A program made the translations under genes and the position numbers. From Catellatospora tritici (GTDB taxonomy: Bacteria > Actinomycetota > Actinomycetes > Mycobacteriales > Micromonosporaceae), in assembly GCF_019083965.1 (NCBI RefSeq), contig NZ_JAHRCY010000033.1:1-64000 (forward strand): DNA of 64,000 bases, read 5' to 3'. Of this stretch, positions 24,715-32,253 are shown piece after piece; position 1 is the stretch's first letter; every line of letters starts with the position of its first letter. The notes under the pieces were generated by a model that worked only from the letters and a program-made list of their open reading frames with translations, searched no databases and had not been told where the DNA came from.

Positions 24715-25160
24715 TCGCGACAGACCTGGACCTCGCCCACATGCGCCACGCCATCGAGTGGTCGCGGCGCTGCCCGTCGGTCCCGGACGCGTTCAACGTC
24801 GGCGCGGTGGTCGTCGACGCGTATGGTGGCCAGCTCGCGTACGGCTACTCCCGCGAGACCGACTCCTACGTCCATGCCGAGGAGTCGGCCCTGGCCAAAC
24901 TGGCCGGAGTGGATCTGCGCGACGCGGCGATCTACTCCACGTTGGAGCCGTGCTCGGTGCGCGCCTCGCGTCCGCTGCCGTGCACGCAGTTGATCCTGCG
25001 GGCGGGGATTCCGCGGGTCTACTTCGCCCTGCGCGAGCCCCTGCTGCTGGCCGACTGCGAGGGGGTGGAGCTGCTGGCCGCCGCCGGGGTGCAGGTGGTG
25101 GAGCTGCCGCAGTTCGCCGCCGACGTGGTGGCGATCAACGGACACCTGATCCGTCGGTGA
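24711..25160 (+). CDS. Cytidine/deoxycytidylate deaminase-family protein (RibD N-terminal-domain-like)
   Basis: 149 aa zinc-dependent deaminase. Zinc site: HAEE (H52, E54) and PCSVRASRPLPC (two cysteines about 10 residues apart, the longer spacing seen in RibD-type deaminases rather than PCxxC of CDA). NVGAVVVDAYGGQLAYGYSRETDSYVHAEESAL matches the RibD deaminase. It is coupled by ATGA to the reductase, so together they reconstitute a split RibD with the gene order reversed (reductase first). Confidence 0.88.
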   Translation: MIATDLDLAHMRHAIEWSRRCPSVPDAFNVGAVVVDAYGGQLAYGYSRETDSYVHAEESALAKLAGVDLRDAAIYSTLEPCSVRASRPLPCTQLILRAGIPRVYFALREPLLLADCEGVELLAAAGVQVVELPQFAADVVAINGHLIRR

Positions 25161-25169
25161 GGGGTCATC

Positions 25170-25202
25170 AAGAAGATTCCCTTCATACACACGGAATCTC
25201 TT
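25170..25202. promoter_or_regulatory. Imperfect hairpin in the gap before the phosphodiester-glycosidase gene
   Basis: AAG-A-AGATTCC pairs with GGAATCT-CTT with one bulge around a 12-nt loop. It lies 9 bp after the deaminase stop and overlaps a possible -35 (TTGAAA at 25201), with TACTGC at 25227 as -10. It could be a terminator, an operator or both. Confidence 0.35.
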
Positions 25203-25237
25203 GAAAATGTTCGCCGAAGGCGGGTGTACTGCCTTCT

Positions 25238-28200
25238 ATGTCTCATCCCCCTCGACTCCTGACGCGCGGCGCGCTGGTCGGCGCGCTCGTCGCCGCCACG
25301 CTGGTGCCGCTGTCGCGCCCGGCGGCCGCGGCCGCCCCGCTGCCCGCGCTGCAGACAGCGCAGACCACCCGCCCGGTCGCCCCCGGCATCACGCTGACCT
25401 CGACGGACACTGTGGACGGCACGGCCTGGCTGCGCACCGACACCCTCAGCGTCGACCTCGGCAAAGGCACCACCATCGACTACCTGAGTCCGGGCACGGT
25501 CGCCGCCGACGACACCGTCCGGCACATGGCCGCCGCCGCGACCTCACGCGACACCCGGCCCGTCGCCGCGATCAACGGTGACTTCTTCGACATCAACAAC
25601 TCCGGCGCGGCGCTGGGCGTCGGCGTCGAGAACGGCGCGCTGGTGCAGTCGCCGACCAGCGGCTGGAACAACGCCGTCGGATTCAGCGCCGAGGGCGTCG
25701 GCCGCCTCCTACAGGTGTACTTCGAGGGCTCGGCCGCGTGGCCGGGCGGCTCGGCGCCGCTGACCCAGTTCAACAACCGGGTCGGCACCGACGGGGTCGG
25801 CCTGTTCACCGCTCGCTGGGGCGCCTACCCGCGCCAGCGCGCCGTCGACGGCGCGACCGACGTGACCGAGGTGCTGCTCAGCGACGGGGTGGTGACCGCG
25901 GTCTCGTCGAGCGCCGGGACCGGGACGCTGCCGGAGGGCAGCACCGTGCTGCTCGGGCGCGAGGGCGGCGCCGCCACGCTGCGGCAGCTCGCGGTGGGCG
26001 AGCGGGTGACCGTGTCGTACCGGCCGCGCACCTCCGACGGCGGCCCGCTGCATGCGGCCATCGGCGGCAACTTCCAGCTGGTCAAGGACGGGGTGCCGCA
26101 GACGTTCGACGACAACGCGCCCGCCGCGCGCACCGCGATCGGCTTCGACCGGGCGGGCACGCGGATGTTCCTGCTCACCGTGGACGGCAAGCAGGTCAAC
26201 AGCGCCGGGGTCGGGCTGACCCAGTGGGCGCGGATGGTGGCCGACGCCGGGGCGTACACGGCGCTGAACATCGACGGCGGCGGTTCCTCGACGCTGCTGG
26301 CGCGCCGGCCCGGCGAGGCCGAACTCACCCTGGAGAACAGCCCGTCCGACGGTTCGGAGCGCGCGGTCGCCAACGGCCTGGCGCTGTACGCGCCGCAGGG
26401 CTCCGGCAGGCTGCGCGGCTACTGGGTGGCCCCGGACGCCGACCCCGCCGTGGCGCCCGGCGCCGACCAGGTCACGTTGGCCCGCCCCGACCGGGTCTTT
26501 CCCGGCCTGACCCGGAAGTTGACCGCGCACGGCTACGACGAGACCTACGGCCCGGCCACGGGTGCTCCGCTCTGGCTGTCCGACCACCCGCTGGTCGGCT
26601 GGCCGGGCGGGGACGGCGTCTTCCATGCGCTCTTCCCGGGCACCGCCGAGGTCACCGCGCGGCGCGGCGCCGCCACCGGCAGAGCCACGGTGACCGTCCT
26701 GCAACCGCTGGACCGGGTGCGCCCGACCGTGGCCCGGCTCGGCCTGTCCGGCACCGCCACGACCGGTGGGTTCGGCGTCGTCGGCGCCGACCGGCAGGGC
26801 TTCACCGCCCCGATCGAACCCGCCGACGTGAAGCTCGACTACGACCACGACCTGTTCGCGGTCGAGGCCGGAGCGTCGGGAACGTTCACGGTCACGCCGC
26901 GGGTGGCGCCCGGCGCCGGACTGATCACCGCGACCGTCTCCGGGCACAGCACCACCGTCGCGGTCACCGTCGGCCTCACCGACGTGCCGGTCGCCTCGTT
27001 CGAGGACGCGGCGCAGTGGACGTTCAGCCAGGCCCGCGCCTCCGGCTCGCTGTCGGCGGCGCCCGGTCGCACCGGGACCGGACTGCGGCTGAGCTACGAC
27101 TTCACCCAGTCCACGGCCACCCGGGCCGCGTACGCCAACCCGCCGGCGCAGTTCACCGTGGACGGCCAGCCGCAGGCGTTCGGCATGTGGATCCACGGCG
27201 GCGGCAAGGGGGAGTGGCCCGCGCTGGAGTTCTACGACGGCCTCGGCCAGTCCAAGGTGCTGCGCGGCGACTTCGTGACCTGGACCGGCTGGCGCTACGT
27301 CGAGATGCCGGTCCCGGCCGGGATCGCGTACCCGCTGAAGCTGCGGCGCTTCTACGTGGTGGAGACCAAGGCGGCGGCCCAGTACACCGGTGAGGTGATC
27401 GTCGACGACCTGGTCGCGAAGGTGCCGCCGTCGGTCACCGCGCCGCCGGAGCCGCGGGTGCAGGACCCGGTGATCGCCGCGTACGGCGCGGTCGACGCCG
27501 CGGACTGGCGGTTCGCCGTCATGTCCGACTCGCAGTTCGTCGCCCGCGCGCCCGACAGCGACATCGTCGCCAACGCCCGCCGCACCCTGCGCGAGATCAA
27601 GGCGGCCCGGCCGGACTTCTTCCTCATCGACGGCGACTTCGTGGACGAGGCGTCCCCGGCCGACATCGCCTTCGCCAAGCAGGTCCTGGACGAGGAGATC
27701 GGCGACTCCGTGCCGTACTACTACGTGCCCGGCAACCACGAGATCATGGGCGGGCCGATCGCCAACTTCGAGAGCGTCTTCGGCGCCACCCGGCGGGTGT
27801 TCGACCACAAGGGCACCCGCTTCGTCACCCTCGACACCTCGCCGCTGACGATCCGGGGCGCCGGGTTCGACCAGTACGGGATGCTGAGGTCCGCGCTGGA
27901 CTCGGCCGCCGCCGACGCGACGGTCGACTCGGTCGTGGTGGTGCAGCACGTGCCGCCGCGCGACCCGACGCCCGCCCTGGCCAGCCAGCTCAACGACCGC
28001 AAGGAGGCGGAGCTGCTGGAGCGGTGGCTGGCCGGTTTCCGGGCGGCGTCGGGCAAGGGCGCGGCGTTCATCGGGGCGCATGTCGGCACCTTCCACGCGG
28101 CGCGGGTGGACGGGGTGCCGTACTTCGTCAACGGCAACTCCGGCAAGAACCCGTCCACCGCGGCCGACGACGGCGGCTTCACCGGCTGGTCGCTGTGGGG

Positions 28201-28537
28201 CGTCACCGGTCGCCAGTTGTCGGTGCAGGTCAACCCGCACGTCGACGGGCTGGAAGTCGCGGCGCCGAGCACGCTGGCCCGGGGCGTGACGGCCGACGTG
28301 ACGGCGACGTTGACGCAGCCGGGCGGGCGGACCGTGCCGGTGGCGTACCCGGCGTCGCTTCGCTGGTCGGGCGGGGCCGGGTTGCACCTCGGTCCGCGCC
28401 TGTTCGCACGCCCGTGGGATGTCGCCTCGTTTGACCCGGCCACCGGCGAGCTGACCGCGCTGCGCGCGGGGACGGTCGCCCTGTCGGTCACGGTCAACGG
28501 CGTGACCGGCACCGCGAACATCACGGTCACGGGCTGA
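25238..28537 (+). CDS. Secreted two-enzyme protein: phosphodiester glycosidase (NAGPA-like) plus calcineurin-like phosphoesterase
   Basis: 1099 aa. Signal peptide 1-33 (LLTRGALVGALVAATLVPLS, cleavage in AAAAAP). A phosphodiester glycosidase/DUF2233 domain spans about 95-390, with VAAINGDFFDINNSGAALGV and ALNIDGGGSSTLLAR, the conserved acidic and Gly-rich motifs of the family. Ig-like segments occupy about 410-580 and a jelly-roll-like region about 590-735. A metallophosphoesterase domain starts near 753: VMSDSQF, LIDGDFVDE, VPGNHEIMGG (near 831), VVVQHVPP, GAHVGTFHA. An Ig-like C-terminus follows (about 1000-1099). NAGPA-type enzymes cleave sugar-1-phosphodiesters; with the phosphoesterase this suggests stepwise attack on teichoic-acid-like or exopolysaccharide phosphodiesters (inference). 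ATG 25238 has no ribosome-binding site and a TACTGC 5 nt upstream. Confidence 0.9.
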   Translation: MSHPPRLLTRGALVGALVAATLVPLSRPAAAAAPLPALQTAQTTRPVAPGITLTSTDTVDGTAWLRTDTLSVDLGKGTTIDYLSPGTVAADDTVRHMAAAATSRDTRPVAAINGDFFDINNSGAALGVGVENGALVQSPTSGWNNAVGFSAEGVGRLLQVYFEGSAAWPGGSAPLTQFNNRVGTDGVGLFTARWGAYPRQRAVDGATDVTEVLLSDGVVTAVSSSAGTGTLPEGSTVLLGREGGAATLRQLAVGERVTVSYRPRTSDGGPLHAAIGGNFQLVKDGVPQTFDDNAPAARTAIGFDRAGTRMFLLTVDGKQVNSAGVGLTQWARMVADAGAYTALNIDGGGSSTLLARRPGEAELTLENSPSDGSERAVANGLALYAPQGSGRLRGYWVAPDADPAVAPGADQVTLARPDRVFPGLTRKLTAHGYDETYGPATGAPLWLSDHPLVGWPGGDGVFHALFPGTAEVTARRGAATGRATVTVLQPLDRVRPTVARLGLSGTATTGGFGVVGADRQGFTAPIEPADVKLDYDHDLFAVEAGASGTFTVTPRVAPGAGLITATVSGHSTTVAVTVGLTDVPVASFEDAAQWTFSQARASGSLSAAPGRTGTGLRLSYDFTQSTATRAAYANPPAQFTVDGQPQAFGMWIHGGGKGEWPALEFYDGLGQSKVLRGDFVTWTGWRYVEMPVPAGIAYPLKLRRFYVVETKAAAQYTGEVIVDDLVAKVPPSVTAPPEPRVQDPVIAAYGAVDAADWRFAVMSDSQFVARAPDSDIVANARRTLREIKAARPDFFLIDGDFVDEASPADIAFAKQVLDEEIGDSVPYYYVPGNHEIMGGPIANFESVFGATRRVFDHKGTRFVTLDTSPLTIRGAGFDQYGMLRSALDSAAADATVDSVVVVQHVPPRDPTPALASQLNDRKEAELLERWLAGFRAASGKGAAFIGAHVGTFHAARVDGVPYFVNGNSGKNPSTAADDGGFTGWSLWGVTGRQLSVQVNPHVDGLEVAAPSTLARGVTADVTATLTQPGGRTVPVAYPASLRWSGGAGLHLGPRLFARPWDVASFDPATGELTALRAGTVALSVTVNGVTGTANITVTG

Positions 28538-28543
28538 CCCGGC

Positions 28544-28578
28544 GGCTGGTCGCCGTGACCTGTTTGCGGCGACCAGCC
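28544..28578 (+). terminator. Hairpin terminator after the phosphodiester-glycosidase gene
   Basis: GGCTGGTCGCC and GGCGACCAGCC, 11-bp perfect stem, 13-nt loop, 7 bp after the stop. Confidence 0.8.
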
Positions 28579-28641
28579 CCGGTCGACACGATTGGTGATC
28601 GACAGGCCGTTTTGTCGGTGCGCGGGACGAGAATCGGGGGT

Positions 28642-29271
28642 ATGGAGAAACCACCGGTCGTATCGGCGGAAGACTGGCAGCAGGCGCGCGACGAGCTGCT
28701 CAAAGCCGAGAAGGAAGCAACCCGGGCCCTCGACGCGATCGCGGCGCGCCGCCGTCGCCTACCCATGACCAAATTCAGCACCGAGTACGTCTTCGACACG
28801 CCCGACGGTCCGAAGACCCTGCTCGAACTGTTCGAGGGTCGCACCCAGCTCGCCACCTACCAGTTCATGGACCGGGGCCCGAACCGCTTCTGCCCCGGCT
28901 GCACCAGGTTCACCGACAACATCCCGGCCGCGAGTCTGGCGGATCTCAACAGCGACGGCGTCACCTGGGTGAACGTCTCCAACATGCCGCTGGCCCAGAT
29001 CGAGGCGTACAAGGCGGAGCGGGGCTGGACGCTGCCGTTCGTGTCGTCGCACGGCACCTCGTTCGCCGACGACATCGGCGCGGGCGGCGGCTTCATGCTC
29101 AGCGTGTTCCTGCGCGACGGCGACGACGTCTACCTCACCTACAACACCACGCAGCGGGGCGTCGACCGGGTGCTGTTCGCCAACAACATCCTGGACCTCA
29201 CGCCGTACGGCCGCCAGGAGGACTGGGAGGACTCGCCGCCCGGCTGGCCCCAGCACCCGACCTACGGCTGA
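28642..29271 (+). CDS. DUF899 family thioredoxin-fold protein
   Basis: 209 aa cytoplasmic protein. It contains EDWQQARDELLKAEKEATRALDAIAARRRRLP at the N-terminus, TKFSTEYVFDTPDGPKTLLELFEGRTQLATYQFM, the cysteine pair FCPGCTRFTDN and SFADDIGAGGGFMLSVFLRDGDDVYLTYNTTQRG, all standard for DUF899. The family has a thioredoxin-like fold of unknown physiological role. ATG 28642 follows GAGAAT by 7 nt, so probably leaderless. It stands alone and converges on a phosphotransferase gene across a shared terminator. Confidence 0.9.
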   Translation: MEKPPVVSAEDWQQARDELLKAEKEATRALDAIAARRRRLPMTKFSTEYVFDTPDGPKTLLELFEGRTQLATYQFMDRGPNRFCPGCTRFTDNIPAASLADLNSDGVTWVNVSNMPLAQIEAYKAERGWTLPFVSSHGTSFADDIGAGGGFMLSVFLRDGDDVYLTYNTTQRGVDRVLFANNILDLTPYGRQEDWEDSPPGWPQHPTYG

Positions 29272-29278
29272 CGGGTCT

Positions 29279-29311
29279 ACGGGCGCGGTCGCCGACGGCT
29301 GCCGCGCCCGT
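29279..29311. terminator. Bidirectional terminator between converging genes
   Basis: ACGGGCGCGG and CCGCGCCCGT, 10-bp stem and 13-nt loop, fill the 40-bp gap between the DUF899 gene and the phosphotransferase gene. Confidence 0.75.
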
Positions 29312-30190
29312 TCAGCCGTCGGCCAGTACGGCCGCGACCTTCCGCTTTCCCTCGGTGACCATGGCGGGGTACGTGTCCCAGTAGTAGGGCAGCACGACCA
29401 GCGCTGTCGACAGCGCCCAGCCCCGACCGCGCAGCCACATCGCCTCGTCGCAGCCCAGCGCGTCGCGGAACAGGTCGCGGGAACTCCCCGAGAACATGCT
29501 CCACGCGGGCATGAGCTCGACCGCCGGGTCGCCCAGCCCCAGGCCGCCGAAGTCGATCACGGCGGAGAGGCGGCGCTCGTGCACGAGCAGGTTCCCGGCC
29601 TGGAGGTCGCCGTGCAGCCATACCGGTGGGCCGGTCCAGGCGTCGGCTTCCAGCGACTGCTCCCAGGAGCGGGTCACCGCACGGGTGTCGACCCGGTCGC
29701 CCAGCGCGGCGATGGCCTGGCGGGTCAGCTCGTCCCGGGCGGCCAGCGGCACCCCGCGCATCGTGCCGGTCTTCACCGGGCCGCCGGTGGTGTCGACACG
29801 GCTCAGGGCCGTGATGAACGCGGCGAGGTCGGCCGCTGCCGCGTCCGGGTCGAAGTTCCCGTCGGCTGGGTTCTCGCCCGGCAACCATGGCACCACCGAC
29901 CAGCGGTAAGGGTAGCCCGCACCCGGCTCGCCCACCCCGAGCGGCACCGGGACCGGCAGCGGCAGGTGCGGTGCCAGCACGGGCAGCCAACGGCTGTCGC
30001 TGTCGGCCTGGTCGGTCGCCCAGTCGATGCGCGGCATGCGCGCGACCAGGTCGTCGCCGATGCGGAACAGGGCGTGGTCCGTGCCGCCGATGGGTTGGCC
30101 GATGACCGGCAGCCCGGCCCACCGCGGGAACTGGCTCTCGATCAGGCGGCGCATCTGATCAGAGCTGACGGTGATCTCGTTCTCATGCAT
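29312..30190 (-). CDS. Aminoglycoside phosphotransferase-family kinase
   Basis: 292 aa, protein-kinase-like fold. Catalytic loop WLHGDLQAGNLLV and metal-binding VIDFGGLGLGDPAVEL are intact. The N-terminal lobe has GGTDHALFRIGDDLVARMP and VPLGVGEPGAGYPYRWSVVPWLPGE. This subfamily (close to hydroxyurea/streptomycin-type APH relatives) is widespread in actinomycetes and its substrates are mostly unknown; resistance cannot be inferred. A TAACCT hexamer at 30204-30199 is 8 nt before the ATG (leaderless). Confidence 0.9.
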   Translation of the reverse strand: MHENEITVSSDQMRRLIESQFPRWAGLPVIGQPIGGTDHALFRIGDDLVARMPRIDWATDQADSDSRWLPVLAPHLPLPVPVPLGVGEPGAGYPYRWSVVPWLPGENPADGNFDPDAAAADLAAFITALSRVDTTGGPVKTGTMRGVPLAARDELTRQAIAALGDRVDTRAVTRSWEQSLEADAWTGPPVWLHGDLQAGNLLVHERRLSAVIDFGGLGLGDPAVELMPAWSMFSGSSRDLFRDALGCDEAMWLRGRGWALSTALVVLPYYWDTYPAMVTEGKRKVAAVLADG

Positions 30191-30453
30191 CGCCGCGCAG
30201 GTTAGCGGCATCCGGCCCGGTCGGGCCAGCGCGTTTCGGCTACCTGGCCGACCTGGGCGGCTGTCGGGCGCGTTCGCGGCTGAGTGGCCGCCACCCGCGG
30301 TGATGCGGTCGGCTGAGGTTTCGGGTACGCCCGGGTAAGGGTTTCGGGGCCCTGGATGAGGAGTTCTGCCGACGACCGGGGGTGCGCTGCGAACGGATGC
30401 TTTCTCCGCGACGCCGAGGGGTGTCGCAGCCCGACAAGGCGAAGGACAAGGCC

Positions 30454-30626
30454 ATGAAGATTGTGCCGTCCTCACCGCACTGGTGATCAGCGCAGCCGCC
30501 GCCGGCAGCACGCTGCTGGGGGTCGCCCCGGCCCACGCGGCGGTCACCACCTCGACGGTGTGCGACGAGGTGATCGAGGTCCAGGAGGCGTCGTGGGACG
30601 TCTACACCGGCTGCGTCGTGCGGTGA
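30454..30626 (+). pseudogene. Frameshifted small secreted protein gene
   Basis: ATG AAG ATT GTG at 30454 begins a typical signal peptide but meets TGA after 11 codons. From 30468, one frame away, the reading continues VLTALVISAAAAGSTLLG (hydrophobic core), APAHA as a signal-peptidase site, then a short mature part with two cysteines (TVCDEVIEV, then YTGCVVR) and a stop at 30624. A single inserted base (or one lost base) before 30468 explains this; an intact gene would encode about 57 residues. It is either a broken gene or a sequencing error. AAGGACAAGG lies upstream of the ATG. Confidence 0.6.
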
Positions 30627-30640
30627 CCGGCGGAGTGTCG

Positions 30641-31846
30641 TCATCTCGACGGCCACAGGGCGTCGATGCGGGCCACCGACCGGTCGATCTGCGCCTCGGT
30701 CACCTTTCCGGCGCGGACCAGGTCGAGCACGGTGCCGACGACGCCCTGGACGACGTCGGGGTCGTACACCGCCTGGTTGCCGAAGACGAGCTGGTCGACC
30801 CCGGCCGCCAGGGCCAGCTCGACGGCCTGTTCGCGGCGGTACCGGTTGGTGATGGCGGTGGCCTGCATGTCGTCGCTGACCACGAGCCCGTCCCAGCCGA
30901 GCTGCTCGCGGAGCAGCCCGGTCACGACCGCGTGGGACAGCGACATGGGCAGCTCGGGGTCGAGCTGCCGGTTGTGGAAGTGGGTGACCATCACCGTGTC
31001 CACGGTGCCGTCCTTGATGAGCGTGCGGTACGGCTCCAGCTCGGTCCGGGTCCAGGTGTCGGTGACGTCGACGGACTCGAAGTCGGTGTTGCCGCTGGCG
31101 CTGCCCAGCCCCGGGAAGTGCTTGACCGAGGAACGCACCTTCGCGGCGCGGTACGCCTTGATCGCGATCTCCGCGTTGGCCGCCACCACGGCCGGGTCGG
31201 CGGAGAAGGCGCGGTCGAGCTGCGCGATGGCCGGGTTGTCGGGGTTGACCGCGAGGTCCACCACCGGCGCGAAGTTGTAGTCCACCCCGATGTCGACCAG
31301 CGTCTTCGCCATGCCCTCGGCCCACTGCCGAGTGGCCTTCGGCGAGTCGCGAGCGCCGATCGCCTCCTGCGAGGCGGTGGCGGGGAAGCCGTTGGCCGGC
31401 TTCAGCCGCGCGATCTTGCCGCCCTCCTGGTCGATGGAGACGATCACGTGCGGTGCGGCCGCACGCAGAGCGCGGATCAGGGCGGTCACCTGCCGCGGGG
31501 AGTCGATGTTGCGGCTGCCGCCGGTGAGCTGGTCGCGGTCGAACAGGATCACGCCGCCGAGGCCCTGCTCGGCGATGGCGCGCACGATCCAGTCGCCGGG
31601 CCCGACCGTCGCACCCCGGAACCCCGCGATCAGCATCCGCGCGATCTTCTTGCGCAGCGCGGCCTCGGCTGCGGGGGACGGGCTCGGCGCGGCCGTCGGA
31701 CCGGACACGGCGGCGGCCGGAGAGGTCGGCGCCGAGGTCGCGGCGGTGGGCGAGCCACCCGGCCCGCAGGCGCCCAGGCCCGTGGCGACCGCGCTCGCGC
31801 CCGCCCCGGCGAGCAGCGTGCGGCGGGTGATTCGGGCACCGGTCAC
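30641..31846 (-). CDS. GH3-family glycosidase lipoprotein (beta-N-acetylhexosaminidase NagZ-like)
   Basis: 401 aa exported hydrolase. The N-terminus has a twin-arginine-type pair and lipobox: TRRTLLAGAGASAVATGLGAC with R8-R9 and lipidated C27. An Ala/Pro/Ser linker follows to about residue 60. The GH3 domain carries IVSIDQEGGKIARL, YNFAPVVDLAVNPDNP, KHFPGLGSASGNTDFESV (the His-containing loop typical of NagZ) and VVSDDMQATAI, whose Asp is the expected nucleophile. Likely role: removal of N-acetylglucosamine from wall fragments or chitin-like chains outside the cell. GTG 31846 is chosen because TAACGT lies 7 nt upstream; GTG 31855 is an alternative. Confidence 0.9.
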   Translation of the reverse strand: MTGARITRRTLLAGAGASAVATGLGACGPGGSPTAATSAPTSPAAAVSGPTAAPSPSPAAEAALRKKIARMLIAGFRGATVGPGDWIVRAIAEQGLGGVILFDRDQLTGGSRNIDSPRQVTALIRALRAAAPHVIVSIDQEGGKIARLKPANGFPATASQEAIGARDSPKATRQWAEGMAKTLVDIGVDYNFAPVVDLAVNPDNPAIAQLDRAFSADPAVVAANAEIAIKAYRAAKVRSSVKHFPGLGSASGNTDFESVDVTDTWTRTELEPYRTLIKDGTVDTVMVTHFHNRQLDPELPMSLSHAVVTGLLREQLGWDGLVVSDDMQATAITNRYRREQAVELALAAGVDQLVFGNQAVYDPDVVQGVVGTVLDLVRAGKVTEAQIDRSVARIDALWPSR

Positions 31847-31892
31847 CCCGTACACGTTACGGACCTGCAGCGTCGCCGGGCACCGCTTCCGC

Positions 31893-31912
31893 GCGGTTTG
31901 ACGCCGAACCGC
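31893..31912. promoter_or_regulatory. Inverted repeat in the GH3/GH87 divergent region
   Basis: GCGGTT and AACCGC separated by 8 bp. It lies about 50 bp upstream of the GH3 start in a 400-bp region that is A+T-richer than the genes around it. Candidate operator; weak. Confidence 0.3.
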
Positions 31913-32134
31913 CTTGCATTGAATTGCGTTACCAGACGAGATATTTGCGTAAACCATGTTCGCCAAAACTGGGCCGAACGGCTGCTTTGGTGGAGCACAT
32001 CGGACTTCAAGGCGCCGTGTCCTACGGGGTGTGGTGCCGCACAGTCCCTTGCTCACCTGCGATTTCAAGACGGGCAGGACCTCACTCGTGTGCAAAGACG
32101 TGCAACGTTGCTGTCGAGAAGTTGCGTGATCCTC

Positions 32135-32164
32135 TGGACTAATTCCAGGCGTGGTGCTTACGCT
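32135..32164 (+). promoter_or_regulatory. Promoter of the GH87-like gene
   Basis: TGGACT (32135-32140), 18-nt spacer, TACGCT (32159-32164); the gene starts 90 bp later behind AAGGAG. The remaining 31920-32130 stretch shows no gene. Confidence 0.45.
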
Positions 32165-32253
32165 GCTCAGCGCGGATCACGGCGGCGACGCGCCCGAAAC
32201 ACCCCCGACCTCCGCCTGACCGCCCCTCACCCGTCCTTCCTAAGGAGCCATCC

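Noticed and set aside
25709..28654. Very long minus-strand open frame antisense to the phosphodiester-glycosidase gene
   Set aside because: It has no start signal and its translation is Arg/Gly/Val-rich in the manner of an antisense frame in high-GC DNA; the plus strand has a signal peptide and recognised domains.
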